A DNA stretch of 64,000 nt from Gnetum montanum (lineage: Eukaryota; Streptophyta; Gnetopsida; Gnetales; Gnetaceae), in assembly GCA_015680685.1 (NCBI GenBank), contig MNCI01002859.1, positions 532-64,531 on the forward strand, in the 5' to 3' direction. A program made the position numbers and the translations under genes. The notes beneath the pieces were generated by a model. The model did no database searches. It was not told the origin of the DNA and was given only the letters and a program-made list of their open reading frames with translations. Shown piece after piece: positions 12,190-24,988 of the stretch; within the stretch, counting starts at the first letter, position 1; each line of letters starts with the position of its first letter.

Positions 12190-14935
12190 ATCAAATAGTC
12201 CCAGGCAGTGGAGGCTCTTGAGGTTCTGAAGGACCTTTACTAGCTCTGAGCATGTGTGATAGCTAAGGTAGCTATGGCTATCTTGCTACAGTGGCTACCT
12301 TTGGTGGAAGGAGAATGGCATCCATTAATGCCTTCATCTTGTCCCAAGGATAGAGAATTACTAGGAACAGTTTGTTAACGTTGATAAACTAGGCAATGAA
12401 TTGTTTATGTTTGACATCAAATGCCTTAACTGCATTCTATAGCTCCTAGTAGTCATTCATTCTTTTGGCTAGGTTCTTAATAGCAAATATCTTATCAGTG
12501 TATTTTCCCTTGAGAACCTCAAATTTAGCATTTGACACTGCAAGCTTTTGTTTGGTGTCCTTATAGTGCTTGAACTTGGCCTCGTACAACAAGTATGAGC
12601 TAGCCACCTACTTTTCAAGTTTTGATGGTGGTCATCTAGAAGTTAACATAGCCAAGTTCACATACTGAAGATTGACAAGCTCCATATATTCTATCATTTT
12701 CTCAATTTACAACTCCTTTAGGTAAATTTTTTCTTTATTGTACTAATTAATCCCATCAGTGATGGGTTACCATAATTCATGTGCTTGTTGGAGTTGCTGG
12801 AGGGTCTCATTCACCTTTGCCTTCACCACTTAAATATGTTTCTTATTTACTTCTTTCTATAGGCTGACTTGGCCTCTATAAAGGTTCTTGACTCTCTCAA
12901 ATTTGAGAGCCTTTGATTTCAAGGTGACTACTTCTATTATAGGCCTTTGGTGAAGGGCACAAACCTTATCCATGGAGAGGTTTCTATTTTTAGCTATCAA
13001 TCTCCTTAACTCTATGTTTTCTCTAGATATTTGCTCCTATTATTGATGGATAAAGTCAGTCAATTGTTGTTTATGTGCATTAATGTTTTGCAAGCAATGG
13101 TTTTTTGTGGTCAGCTACACATTCTCCTAACAGGTCAAATCCAAGGCCTTATAAATTTTATGTTGGATGTCCTCTGCCAAGGATCGATAGAGCCCCATCA
13201 TATCCATTATACCATCAACCCCTTTTAGCCTAGTGTGAAGCTATTCAAGAGTTTCATGCTCTTAATTCAACAACTTCAATAGCCAAGCATTCATTCAAAT
13301 CCTTTCCTATTTCGAGTTATCCTTTCAAAATAATGTTCTTGCCCCTTACCTATAGCAGATCTAAATGGGTTGTAGTAATACTATTTAGAAGATCAAAGAC
13401 ATCTAGAAGTGATTATCTAGTTCCTATTAGTCGGTCCAATAGTTGTTCATGTTGTGCTACTCTTAATCTATCACCTATGATCCTTGTAGACATCTGTGCA
13501 TCTTTAAGTGTAATGATGTCTAGTACAGACACCATAGGTGCATTAAGTGTTTTAGCAATTCTATCAGCAACCATCTCTTTTGCTATTTCTTACCCTTGGT
13601 ACTACATCACCAATACTATTGTCCCCTTGTCTTCCTCCAAGTGTACCAAGGAGGTCATGATGTTCCTAGAAATCTCTGGGAGTGGTTGCTTTGCTGAGAG
13701 AGATATCCTTACCTCTTTGGCCCTAGGATTTGAGCTCATAGACAACTATGTTCTTGGGTAGAGAAAATGAATCCACCTCCTCCCATCAAGCTAACTATTT
13801 GGGTCACCTCATTTAGGTGGCTCATCATTGGCCAGTATTCAGATGGTTCTCCATCACTTGTGCCTGCTTGTTACTCTTGCTCATTCAAGATTCATTCTTG
13901 GTACTCACGTAATCATTGGGATGTTGTAGTGATGTCTGGCATAATGTTTTGAGTGGTAGGTGGAGGTGGTGGCTGCTACTCCTCTTCTTGAATGCTTATT
14001 GTAGGCATTTTATCCTTCATCATCTCTACCTAATTAGTGGTTAGAGTGTGTCAAACAACATCATTCTTATAGTGGACTATTCCTCTCCTTTGACATAGTT
14101 TTCTAATGAGGCAAGAGAAGGGGAATGTCTTCCTTCCACATTCATTCTCCTTAAACTGCTTCTCTATCTCCAAATAGAGCAACTATGGAAGGTTGATGAG
14201 GAATCTCCCACTCAAAGTAACATAGGCATGTGTAGAAAAAGTAGTGATCTTGCTAGGCCTCACCGTGGGGTTTAGGTAAAATGCCAAAATCTTATAGTGG
14301 ATTCTTTATACCGATGTGAGTGTCGTACTGCTTGCAGTTGATAGATTAACACCATTGAATCCATTCCTTTTTGATGCTAGGGTCCACGTGCATCAGAATC
14401 TTGGTGAGATTCATCCTAGTTTCAGGCAACCCAAGTGCCTCTACAATGGCCTTCACTGAGTAGGACATTGACATGTCTTGACCATTAAACCAAGCTACCT
14501 GTTGTTCCAAAATAAGAATGTCTGTCCCATATACCGCTCCCTACTAGAAGTGATAATTGGCCGCATGGGAGAGGTCTTTAGTTGGTCCTATAACTCTTTA
14601 AGTGCTTTCTCCAAGAAATAGCCAAAGTTTAACTCTCGGAGCACTATTTTTTGGACCTCCCTTAACCTAATTTGATTTAGGTAGGCCTCTATCAAGGTCA
14701 CCTGAATGTTTTCTTGCTAATCTGGAGCCTTATCTCTATGGGAATGTTTTTTTGTTGCTACTTGTTCTAGAATCTAACGAATAGGTTCCACTTTAGCCTA
14801 TTCTCTAAGAGGTCCCATGGCATGAGTTGCAATTGGTTCTTCCTGGGCCTGTTCTTGGCCCCTTCCCATTCTTGGCAATTTCTTCCTATGTTGAGATGGT
14901 CCTCCTTCCTACATGTGTTTGCCTTTTGGTGCCAT
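12190..14935 (-). pseudogene. Extra ORF of B1 (plant-transposon-type domain plus coiled coil)
   Basis: It begins at minus-strand ATG 14935 (MAPKGKHM) and is homologous to the B2 ORF at 54685-57515 and the B3 ORF. The N-terminal part holds the KTFPFSCLIRKLC segment (about 14060-14130), which resembles the putative plant transposon protein domain. The C-terminal part is Lys/Glu/Ala-rich and probably coiled coil. Its VASSYLLYEAKFKHYKDT segment (about 12560-12620) is nearly the same in B3. Several TAG stops and at least one frameshift break it. No membrane segment or signal peptide is evident, unlike a typical Athila env-like protein. Function unknown. Confidence 0.7.
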
Positions 14936-17065
14936 CTACAATCACAACACATCCATGGATTAATAGATATAATGTGTAATTTTGAATATTTGAATACCTT
15001 ATCTCATTAGTTAGTTACACTTGGCTACGGTTGGACCATGGCAAATTGATTGTTTTATTCTTAGTTTATTAATTAAATTTTATTATAAGTGTCACCGAAG
15101 CTTGTTGGAAGGGTTTAACTTCTGTAATTTGGTGTTTAAATGTTGATTTCTTAGTTAAACCTTTGTGGGAGTTAGAAAAATGGTTTAAAAAAATTATCAA
15201 AAATGGAACATTTGTGGCATCCATGACTAAGAGCTTACCTCCAGGTGAAGAATGGAGTGGTTTGGATAAACGATTAGGAAGTTATAGGCTCTAGAAGGTT
15301 TTGTGCTCTAAAAAGTTGAAAAACTCCCTTCGCATTTGTGAGCAAATGTGAAAATTTCTATGGGGGATCATTTTTGTGTTGCATCAACGAGGCTGTGTAT
15401 ATGCATGGGCTCTATCAACAGGGCCTCATTTATAGTTTTTGTAAATAAAATTTCAAACTTGAATATTTAAAAAACTACAAGGAATTTTTTAATGAATTTG
15501 GGATTCATGAAGTTCTAGAAAAGCTAAGAATATGATGAAATTATTGAAGAGGATATTTGAAAGATCAAACATTCTAAAATTTGATGGAAAATGTGTGAAT
15601 TAAAGAAAATATGTGAAGGAGCACATGGTCAGATGTAGAAGATGGATGTACAAAAGATTTTGATTGCAAAAATTCCCAAGGATAAGGTGGTTAATGAACC
15701 CAACCAGGATGTATGAAAGTGGATTCTCCCCATAATAGGCACATGCCTTGTTTGCCCTTGCATAACCTCAACCTAAGGAGTCCATGGGTTCCATAGGTAA
15801 TTAATGGCTGATGGAAGTGAAGGACCAAAACCCAAAAGATTCTACCAAAGAATTCAAGTATGCTAGACAAAGACATTGAACAAGAACATGGACACAAGAA
15901 ATGAAGTGAGTTATGAGTAGCATGGATAGACGATGGAGAAGGTAAAATGGAATTTTCAATTGAGGTCATAAGAAGTCCCTTGTGAATTTGTGTTTACTTG
16001 ATCTACGAAGATCCATTCTTAGTCTAGAATAAAACCAACCACTATTAGTGACTTTGCATCACCATTCAAGATCGATCCACCCCCTTGAGACACAAGAGTG
16101 CTCCCATAGAACAACCATCATTCCTTAAGAAGAAGAAAGAGAAGTAGATAGTGAGGGAGGGTCTTAGTTAGAGAGGACCTTTAGGCATGGGTAACATGTA
16201 TTTTTAGTCCTATAACCAATGTTTGTAGTCTGTTTATTTGTCTAAGGGGTGTGCTTTGAATTCCCATCATGTTTCTTCCTCTTTATTTTTTATTATTTTG
16301 TTTTGTTTTTGTTTTTTTCTCTTTCTCTCTCTTTTTGGATGGGAACCACACCATGCAAAGACTTATTCAAGTTCCTATTATTGGTTGACACAGAATGGTA
16401 AGAAGTCTATAAAAATGCTCATGCACCCAAGTAAGTAGAAGAGTACAAAGATTATTGAGTCTCCTTGAAGTCACACCATGTGCAAACCTTTGTATCCTTT
16501 CCAATTTTGGAAACTACCAAGGTCATAAATTTGTTAAAAGTTTATTTAATGAAAGGAACCTCATACTTCCAAAATAAGGAAAACCATAGAGTTTGTTGAT
16601 GGGTGGATGTCATGGACTCACTACTTGTTCCATGAAAAAGAAACTAGGTCTTAGCCATTGGTAAAAAAATTCAAACATAGAAACCAGACATTAGCATACA
16701 AAATATTAAGCACAAACCACCATTAGCAACAGCTACAACACCACTATGTCCTGTTGGCACAAAGCACATTTATTAAAAAAAAATAAAAAATCACACTAAA
16801 ATAAAGTAAAATATATAAGAAAGTGTAAAATATTCAAGAAAAATTCAAATGTACTAATAACAGTGTAAAATAGAAAAAAGTTTTAAAAATCAAAAAGTGT
16901 AAAATAAATAATTTGCAAAAAAAAATGTGTAAAAAAATAGGAAAATTAAGGAGCCACATATGTGATTAATATGAATGGCCATCTCTCCCATGACTGAGTT
17001 CAAAGGAGTAGATCTAAAAAATTAAGCATGGTTTGTCCATCCCTTGAGGTATTTGTTGCATTGAC
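14936..17065 (-). other. B1 non-coding spacer between integrase and extra ORF
   Basis: About 2.1 kb without a reading frame. The part near 15300-15440 carries a CATCAACGAGG / CTCTATCAACAGGG motif and a TTTATAG box. Both echo motifs in the B1 LTR (11790-11940), which suggests an internal promoter copied from an LTR (inference). A very A-rich stretch lies at 16770-16945. B2 has an equivalent spacer at 57516-59250. Confidence 0.55.
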
Positions 17066-20000
17066 TCACTTGGGCTTGTGGAAAGGCTTTCTCTGTTGGA
17101 TGTTGACCAATTGCTTCTTGTTTGGGCTTTCAAGTTTGTATATGATCATCACCCTTGAAGGAAAGGTTTCATAAATTATATAAGGCCCCTCCCATAATGT
17201 TTGGAATTTGGTTGTTTGAGGAATGTGTATGGGGTTCCAATAGAGAACCTTATCTCTCAGTTGAAATTTTTCTTTCCATATCTTAAGGTCATGAAGTTGT
17301 TTGTTGAATTCCTTGTGCAATTCATTCAAGGATAGTGCCACTAATTGATTTTTTTCTAGCATATTTAGGTTGATCAATCTTTCTTTTTGTGCCAAACTAA
17401 GGTTAAGATCCAAGTCATAGGGCATTTAGAGTGTATGGAGCTCAGATTGAATTGGGAACGTTGGAAGTTTTCCATATATCAACTCATAGGGAGAGTAGCC
17501 AATAAGAAGTTTCCATGTTGAGTAATACATATAAAGGGAATCATTGAGTTTTATGCTCCAATCTCTCCTATACTTTCTAATAGTTCTTGTTAGAATCTTT
17601 GTAATCTCCCTGTTAGTCACCTCTACTTGACCATTGGCTTTGGGGTGATAGGGTGTTGTTAATTTATGTTCAACCCCAAAGAATTGCATGAGATTTCAAA
17701 AGGTAGCACCTGTAAAATGGGTTCCATTGTCAAAGATCAATGCACATGGCACCCCAAACTTGTTCATAACATTTTTTTGTACAAATCAAGTAGTAGCGGA
17801 TGATGTACAATCGATGATGAATGTTGTTTCTACCCATTTAGTATAGTAGTCAATAGTAACAATTATATATGCCTTCCTGTTGGACATGGGTGTCATGGGA
17901 TCCATGAAATATATGTCCCATATGTCAAAGGGATTTAGTGATTGAATCCATTGTTGAGAACCCTTTATTTGTGTGGTCATCTCACCATCTTGTTGATAGT
18001 GCTCACAAGATCGAACAAATTGGTGGGCATCCCTGAAGATTATGGGCCAATAGTATCCTACCATTAGGATTTTTATTTCCATGCATCTCTTAGCATAGTG
18101 GCCTCTACAATGACCCTCGCAAGCATCCTAGATAACATGCAATTGATCTACATCAAGTACACACCAATGAACCAAGCCATTGGCACATACCTTATAGAGT
18201 TGTTCATTGACTTCCATGAAGTGCTTAGCCTGATGCAGAAATTCTTATTTCTTTCTTTAGTTCAGATCTTATGGAATTTCTTAAGTGAGAAGACAACTAA
18301 CGATGCCATCATACCATTTTAGTTCTATGAGCATTTTTTCATTTATTACACTAGCAAAGAGGAGTTCATCAGGAAATTGGTCAAACAACGGGCTCTCCTT
18401 CTCTTTGTTGTTCCATTGTAATCGAGACAAGTGATCAATGTCAAAATTCTCAATCCCTTTTCAATCTATCATTTCAAGATCAAATTCTTGTAAGATCACT
18501 AGCCACCATATGACATGGAGGCTCACCATTGGCTTGTTCATGAGGAAGCAGATAACACTATGATTAGTGTGCACTAACACTTTATATCCAAGCACATAGT
18601 ACCTGAACTTTTCCAAAGCATACACCACCATCATTAGTACTTTTTTGTGGTGGTGTAATTCAACTATGCACCCATAATTCTTTGACTTATGTAGTGGATG
18701 TAGTATAGATGTTTCTTATCATCCAATTGCATATGCATGACTTCCAAGGCATAGTTAGATGCATTTATCATAATATGAAATGGTTTGGACTAGTCAAGTA
18801 CTCATAGAATTAGAGTCTCTACAAGCTTCTACTTAAGGTTTTGGAATGTATTTTCACATGCCTTGGTCCAGATGCAGGGAGCATATTTCTTTGTTAGCTC
18901 AACCAATGATTTCACGATATTAGAGAAATTCTCTATAAATTGTAAATAGTAGCCAGCGTGTCCAAGGAATGATCAAACATCTTTGACAATTTCTAGTTGG
19001 CATTTGATTCCTTGGATGATCCTTATCTTTTTAAGGTATGTCTCAATCACTTCCTATGAAATTGTACATCCCAATACAATGCCTTCTTGGACCATGAGAT
19101 GGCTCTTTTACCAATTGAGCCACATATTTGTTTCCACACATCTTTTTAGTACTTGCTCAAGCTGCTCTAAGGCTTGCTTAAATGTAGTACCATAAGTGAA
19201 GAACTCATTCATAGAGACTTTCATTTTACTACCTATTTGTTGTTAAAAGATGCTTAAGACTAGACATTAGAAAGTGGCAAGAGCATTGCACATACCAAAA
19301 GGCATCTTGTGATATGCAAAGGTTCCCTAGGGACTCGTGAATGTTGTCTTGGCTTAGTCTTTTGGTGCAATCTGGATTTGCTTATAGCCATTATAACCAT
19401 CTAGAAAATTGTAATAGTAATGCCTAGATATGGTCTCGACCACCTGGTTAACAAATGATAATGGAAAATGATCTTTGAATGTTGTCATGTTTAATAGCTT
19501 GAAGTTGATACAAACACATCATTTGCCACCTCTCTTTGGCACTATCACAAGTGGGTCGACCCACTTATTATTAGCAATGTGATAGATTTACCCTACCTTA
19601 AGGAGTTGCTCAATCTTCTCTTTGATGATTTACTTCAATTTTGGATTCAATTATTTTTGTGATTGCTTCCTTGGCTCCATGGATGGGTCAATATAAATGC
19701 CATGCTTGCATATCCATGGATCAATTATGGTGAGTTCAAGATATAACCAAGAAAAGGCTATTGGACATCTATTAACCACTTTAATAATTTTTCTTTCTAT
19801 TCAGGAGCAAGTTTGGCATTAAGTATAACCAACTTGTTATTTTTTAAGAATGAAAATTCTAGGCTAGTAGGTAGAGTTTTCAACTCTAAGGGCACTTGTT
19901 TGAAATTCTCAGGGATCTCCAACTCTTCCCAATTGGTGTCATTTTTTTCATTATTAGAGAGTTGGTGATGAACTTGCTCTAGTTCATTCATTCTTGTGAC

Positions 20001-20580
20001 ATAAGTGTATGTTAGGCTCTTAGTAGGTTCCATGCACATTATGCTTCTTTCAAAATCAACAGTTAACCACTAGGTGCCTTCTTATTTTGCGGTTGCTACA
20101 TGTAGATGCTTTTGAATATCTACCTCATGTGCACACTGCCTACATGCAAAAATAGATGCTCATTTCACTAACCAGAGTTTCTTCATGCAATTGCACCCTA
20201 TATCATTGTACATGATGCATGGAACTTGTCTCTTCTTGATCTTTCCAAATACATTTTTCTTAGATATCTCCATGGAAGGATCTTTAATACCCATTTTTAT
20301 ATCAACAATTCTTAACCATGTCCTTCCCATAATGTTTACGAAGTTCCCCTTATAGTTCTTAACCTTGATTATTGGAAGTTGGTAGGAAAAGACCACCCAT
20401 AGATAGTGGTCATAGTGTCTTCGACTAGTCCCAATGGAACAATGATGGACTAGTCTCCCAATTCTAATATGATTTTACTCTTCTTGAGAGGTGATAGGTT
20501 TTAGGCAATATACATTAAAAATCAGGTTCACACTGAAACATAAATTAAGAAGAGCTTTACATGATTAATTTGCAGCAATC
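17066..20580 (-). pseudogene. pol: B1 pol pseudogene (protease, RT, RNase H, integrase)
   Basis: Protease remnant: 20150-20570, with LELGD and VPLGLVEDTM followed by IMGRTWL. RT: about 18980-19720, with VIVPKRGGK, INFKLLN, KDHFPLSF and FLDGYNGYK, then HKMPFGMCNA. The catalytic YMDD box reads MNEF, so both metal-binding Asp are lost. RNase H: about 18360-18700, with CFLMNKP and FDIDHLSRLQW. Integrase: 17066-18130, with an H2C2 finger (GHxxxH to CEHYQQ), then DIYFMDP, IFDNGTHF and QVEVTNREI. These retain all three acidic residues. The C-terminus has QKERLINLN and WEGPYIIYE, without a chromodomain. Stops are mainly TAG at Gln or Trp positions. Confidence 0.85.
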
Positions 20581-20599
20581 TATAAATAGATAAGGGGAC

Positions 20600-23089
20600 A
20601 CCTAGGATTAGCTAATTTCCTAGGAAGTTTGCTAGCCCAGATCCAATTAAATACAACATGAGTAAGCATAGTAGTATGGATTTTGGATTATATTTGATTT
20701 GAAGGGTTCTTGATGGAATGGTTTACAAAGGATGAGGTAGGAGCAGGGTGACCAACTGCCTAAGTTTTTGAGGGCTTAGTAGGGCTGTTGGATCAGAAGA
20801 ATGATCTTTTACAAGCATGAGGTTTTGAACCCCTCGATTGATGAACCAATTGTAGATTGATGACCTTGGTAGCATTGCATTGTTGTAGCTAGGCTGGAAT
20901 TTCACCCTGCATGGATGGAGTAGGTGGTAGCTATGTTGAGGATGGAGGAACAGGTGTAGGAATATAATGAGGATAAGGATAAAATGTGGTATCCCTCCTA
21001 GAATGTGGAGAATGAGCTCTATAGTATTTGGGAGAGTAGTAGTAATGTTGGAAAGGAGAAACATGACTAGAAGAGTTACATGGAGACAGAGGTTGTTGAA
21101 CATAATACCCATATGGATTTAGTTACCTATAAGGGTAGTGCTGCCTTGGTGGTGGCATCTCCCATGAATATGGTTGGTGCCACTATTGATATTTCTTATA
21201 TGGTTGCAGTGGAGTTCCACTTGGATAATATTATTGTTGCTGATGAAACTATCTAGGATTACCTTGAGGATAAGGTAATCTTCTAGGTGTTTATCTTTTT
21301 GCTAGTCATGGATTTAGAGCATACACCCCAAACTCTTGTAAGTGTGACATGATGGGGCAACATCCCTTAGGATGTTCATATTGGAAAATGTCACATCTTC
21401 CATCATCATTTGATTCAATTTTTATAATTTCCTCTACTGCAACTATCTTGCCTTTAACCCTTTGTTTGGCATGTTCATCTTCTTTTCACCTCCTATGGTC
21501 ATGATTACTACTATGCTTCCTTGATTCTTCAATGATTTTTATAGTAGTTTGGAATTTTTCATCTAATGAATCCCTCATTTTATTTACCTTGTCTGAAATT
21601 TCAAGCATAAATTTTTTAATCAACAAGTTCTTTCTATTCACCACCTCATCAAGTGGTGACTCTTCCTCACTAACAAAAAATTGGACTTCCCTTTTTCTAA
21701 TGGAAGGATCCCTGTTATCTTCTTTAGCACTTTCCCATTTCCTTAACTTTCCTTCTTCTTTTGCTACTTGCTCAATTAGCCTTTGAATCTAATGGGCTCT
21801 ACATTCTAATAGTTTTCCTTGGGCATAGATTCCAAGAGTTCTTCTCATTTTCAATCTAAGTCTATGATATGGTGAAGTTGTTCCTACTGAGAATAACCAT
21901 GGCCAGGGCATTGGTGTATGAGAGAATAGTATCTACCCATGGTGGCATACAAGGGTTCATGGTTTCCTTGCTTCCATCCTTGGATTTTCCTTCTCAGATT
22001 AGACACTTTGAAGTACATTTGATACTTATCATTAAATAACTCTAGCATTGTACTCCACCTATGTATGAATTTCAGCTCTAAGGACTAGTACTAGCTTTCT
22101 GCTTCTTTGATGAGTGTTCTAGGAAATAGGTTTAATTTTTTCCAATTATTTTCAATATTTTGTAAGGCACATGAATCATGAAAAGCTTGAAGATGTGTCT
22201 ATAGATCAAATTTATACCCCCCTTCAAATCTAGAAATATTGTTCATATCAAGTCATCTAATCCGACTATCTTTCACATGCTTGGTTGGAATTTTTATGGC
22301 CTATGCAATATTTATCATGTTTCGAGTTGCTAGCAAAGGCTCTTCATCATCATTATTTCAATGATGTCAATGATGTCCTATGCTACCCCCTCATTCATGG
22401 TGGGCCTGAAAGTCATCATTGTTGTCTAGTTGTTTCCCTTCATCACAATTATTCTTTCTATGGCATTTGTTAGAACTAGAAGAGGAAGAAAAAGATGTAG
22501 ATGAAGAGGGTAAAGAGGAAGGAGTACTACCACCACCATGGTGTCTACCAAATCCTCTACAATTATCACAGCCACATTTTTTAGTTCTCTATTCATTTGG
22601 ACACTTGCCAGAGCCCCTTCCTTGACTTCCATTTTTACTTGAACCTGGATTGTTGATAATGGACTATAGATTTATGGCTGCAGCCTCACCACCAATAACA
22701 AGGGGTGGCGAATCTTCGTGTGAAGAACCTCTAGAGGAAGCATCCTTGTTATCATTTTGGTTAAGAAAAAATAACGGATTGGTGAACTATTTTCCCTTCA
22801 TAGTCTCATGGTTCTTCTCCTGGTGTCAATCTCTCCTACATTATGTTTCAGTAAGATGATAGTCTCGATAGTCAGAATCATGCACAATGTCTATTGAAGA
22901 TCATAGATGCCAAACCTCTTAAGAGTTTGAAGCATCATCCCAAGCACAGATTGATCAAGAGGCATTACAATGTTGACTTCCATATGTCACCATCACAGTT
23001 GTTCATCCTGATGTAGGATGAAGGTGAAGTTAGGCACATACTCATTTAGATGACTATATAGCACCTTACATTCTTGAGGTACTAGTGGT
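20600..23089 (-). pseudogene. gag: B1 gag pseudogene
   Basis: Capsid-like segments RFEGGYKFDL, THLQAFHDSCALQNI and HRWSTMLELFNDKYQ (about 22000-22240) align with B2 gag. QGWKQGNHEPLYATMGRYYSLI follows. Toward the protease the chain is Pro/Tyr/His-rich (about 20720-21400). Upstream at 22430-22640 the translation is Gly/Ser-rich with Cys pairs (KCGCDNCRGFGRHHGGG), which is not matched in B2. Whether 22650-23089 belongs to gag is unclear. Multiple stops and frame changes are present. Confidence 0.7.
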
Positions 23090-23221
23090 TGAAACACCAC
23101 AAAATTCGGCGCTTATTACTTTTTCGACACCGAAGAAGGACCCTGAGACCCACGGATGACCTCGACTACATGAGATGTCATACATAGCAATCTTGGGGCT
23201 TGAAATACTTGGTTTTCACTA

Positions 23222-23640
23222 AGTATGTTGCGCCAGCGTATAGGCCCAGCATATATGCCCAAGTTCACACCTATAGTGTATACGCCTGGCACCCTACAGC
23301 GTATACATGCAGCGTATATGCCTGGCACTCTACGGCGTATATGCTCGGCACTGCAGCGTGTACGCCCAGGTATTGCCGATGCATATGCTCAATGACAAGA
23401 TCTCCAAAGGCAGGATGAAGACAACACCAAAGAGAAAGGATTGAAGCAAGTGGGCATCCTTCAGTGTATATGACCAACGTATACGCCCAGCATTCACCAG
23501 CGTATACACCCTGCATCTACCAGCGTATACACCCAACACAACATCTCCACCCAAGTTCACAGGCTCGCCTCATTCAGCGTATACGCCCAGCGTATACGCC
23601 GAGTGTATACACCCGTCTCACATGGCGTATACGCCCGAGA
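23222..23640 (+). repeat. GCGTATACGC palindrome arrays in the T2 5' LTR
   Basis: Two clusters (about 23222-23365 and 23460-23640) contain about 15 variants of GCGTATACGCC, often followed by CAGCAYTC. GCGTATACGC is a perfect palindrome, so each unit could be a dimeric binding site or a small hairpin. Decayed units differ by C/T and G/A changes. Similar clusters lie at 37150-37490, 31045-31210 and inside the T3 tandem repeat. Confidence 0.85.
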
Positions 23641-23689
23641 TATGTAATATATTGTATTTTTGTAAAGTGTGTGCACCCAGTCAATGCGC

Positions 23690-23734
23690 CACGTGTCTCC
23701 TAACCTGAGTCTAGTGTAACAACCTATATATAAA
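23690..23734 (+). promoter_or_regulatory. T2 5' LTR core promoter (G-box and TATA box)
   Basis: CACGTG at 23690-23695 sits in CGCCACGTGTCTCC. A TATATATAAA box lies at 23725-23734, so transcription should start about 30 bases further on. The 3' LTR keeps TATATAAA (37581-37588), but its G-box has decayed to CATGTG. T3 keeps CACGTG at 63438-63443 with TATAAAA at 63476-63482. The same order and spacing in all copies supports a real promoter. Confidence 0.75.
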
Positions 23735-24202
23735 CCCCGATCTCCCACTTCACCCAGGTTGGTTGGCAAAATCTCGGAGCATACTAGAGAACATTTACGC
23801 TGCGCACAAGAGCTGAAACCCTCTTATGTTGGAGAGCCATGTACGTCGTATAAACAGTCTCTACGCTCCTCCTGCCTTGCAAACCAGCCAAGTGATTCTT
23901 GCATACGCTGGGGCTTTTCGTCCGCCTTGTGTTCCCTCACGACTGCGTTAGACCGGTGCACTGTACTTTGACTCTGTAATACCATTGTTTACATTTGCTG
24001 CATAAGATTGTTTACAGTTTTACATCAACTTGGCACACGCATTCTATTTACGCCTGTTTACGCTCACGCTTTTTTCGCATCTGTTTTACGCCGTTTACGC
24101 TTTGTTTACACTCACTACATCATTTACGCATAACCCAGCGTATAGCACTTTGCGTAAGCGCAGGGAAATCCTTGTCTGATCCACGTGCGGACCACCCAAG
24201 GT

Positions 24203-24248
24203 ACTCTGCCTTCGTGCATTCTGGCTCACCCTCAGGCGAAGGTAGAGT
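24203..24248 (+). promoter_or_regulatory. Conserved R/U5 RNA hairpin (T2 5' LTR)
   Basis: Arms ACTCTGCCTTC (24203-24213) and GAAGGTAGAGT (24238-24248) pair at all 11 positions with one G-U pair, around a 24-base loop. The same hairpin occurs in the T2 3' LTR (38056-38066 with 38091-38101), T1 (3480-3490 with 3516-3526) and T3 (63948-63958 with 63983-63993). It lies downstream of the TATA box, so it would be present in the transcript. Possible roles are packaging, dimerisation or 3'-end formation. Confidence 0.7.
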
Positions 24249-24327
24249 CTTCTGTTCTCGTCCTACGATCCCACGGTCTCTGTTTTTCTTCCAGCCGGAG
24301 ACCGACGATTTTAGGAGGTACAGAAAT

Positions 24328-24345
24328 TGGTGCTAGAAGGAGTGC
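24328..24345 (+). promoter_or_regulatory. T2 primer-binding site
   Basis: TGGTGCTAGAAGGAGTGC starts six bases after the LTR end and matches the T1 site apart from transitions. The primer tRNA was not identified. Confidence 0.75.
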
Positions 24346-24359
24346 CCCTAAAACCGTTA

Positions 24360-24940
24360 CCTACAAAATCCCAACATTTACGCTGTCAACTCCAAGCTGC
24401 TCCCTGCTCAAACCTTCCCAGCGTTTACGCTGCCCAATCTAAAACCCCAGCTTGCAACTGTCCAGCGTCTACGCTGTACAGTGTTTACGCTCTTAAAAGC
24501 TTACTGACTCCTACGCTACCTCATTTTACGCCAGCGCTTGTTTGACGCTACAACCTCTTTTACCATCTCCTGATTTACACTGAGCTCGCTTTACGCTGTG
24601 ACCCGTTTTCACATTGCAACTTGTTTTACGCTGAGACTATTTTACGCTGAACTTGTTTTATGCTACAACTTGTTTTATGCTAAGCCCTGTTTTACGCTGA
24701 GTCTTATTTTACTTTGCAACTCGTTTTACACTACGCTAATTACTTGTTCTACGCTGCAACTTCTTGTACGTTGTCTCCTGTTTTACGCTGCCATGTAGTT
24801 TATGCTGTCCTCTTTTACACCGTGACCCATCTTACGCTGTATATGCTCCCTAGCGTCTACGCTGACCATATACGTTGTATACATTGTATACGCTGTCGCT
24901 ATACGCTATCCATTGAAGCGTATACACTTCACGCTACACA
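24360..24940 (+). repeat. Iterated TTTTACGCTG leader array (T2)
   Basis: Units of about 17 bases of the form TTTTACGCTGCAACTTG repeat about 15 times at 24590-24840. Sparser TTTACGCTG units lie upstream, and GCGTATACGC-like forms appear at 24850-24930. The array fills most of the space between primer-binding site and gag, as the CACGCTGCAG array does in T1. Confidence 0.82.
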
Positions 24941-24988
24941 ACACTAACTGCGCATCTCCTGAACGATTCATATCCGTGACATATCATC

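Larger units (their letters stand above)
11050..23089 (-). mobile_element. B1: decayed Athila-like Ty3/Gypsy element, 5' end lost
   Basis: Read on the minus strand, the order is gag, protease, RT, RNase H, integrase, non-coding spacer, extra ORF, polypurine tract and 3' LTR. RT phrases such as KWVDPLVIVPKRGGK and NMWLNW place it near Athila-type elements. The position of the extra ORF, between integrase and the 3' LTR, is where Athila carries its env-like ORF. No 5' LTR or primer-binding site is visible before T2 begins at 23090. Sequence right of T2 does not continue B1. Confidence 0.85.
23090..24322 (+). repeat. T2 5' LTR
   Basis: It spans from TGAAACACCACAAAATTCGG to GGAGGTACA and pairs with 37013-38175. 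U3 holds two blocks of GCGTATACGCC-type palindromes. Then come a G-box, a TATA box and the R/U5 block with the conserved hairpin. The 70-bp length difference from the 3' copy comes mostly from repeat-unit loss in the palindrome blocks. Substitutions between copies are mainly transitions. Confidence 0.92.

Noticed and set aside
23116-23769. Tyr/Cys-rich overlapping frames
   Set aside because: They arise from the GCGTATACGC arrays of the T2 LTR; the palindrome makes both strands open.
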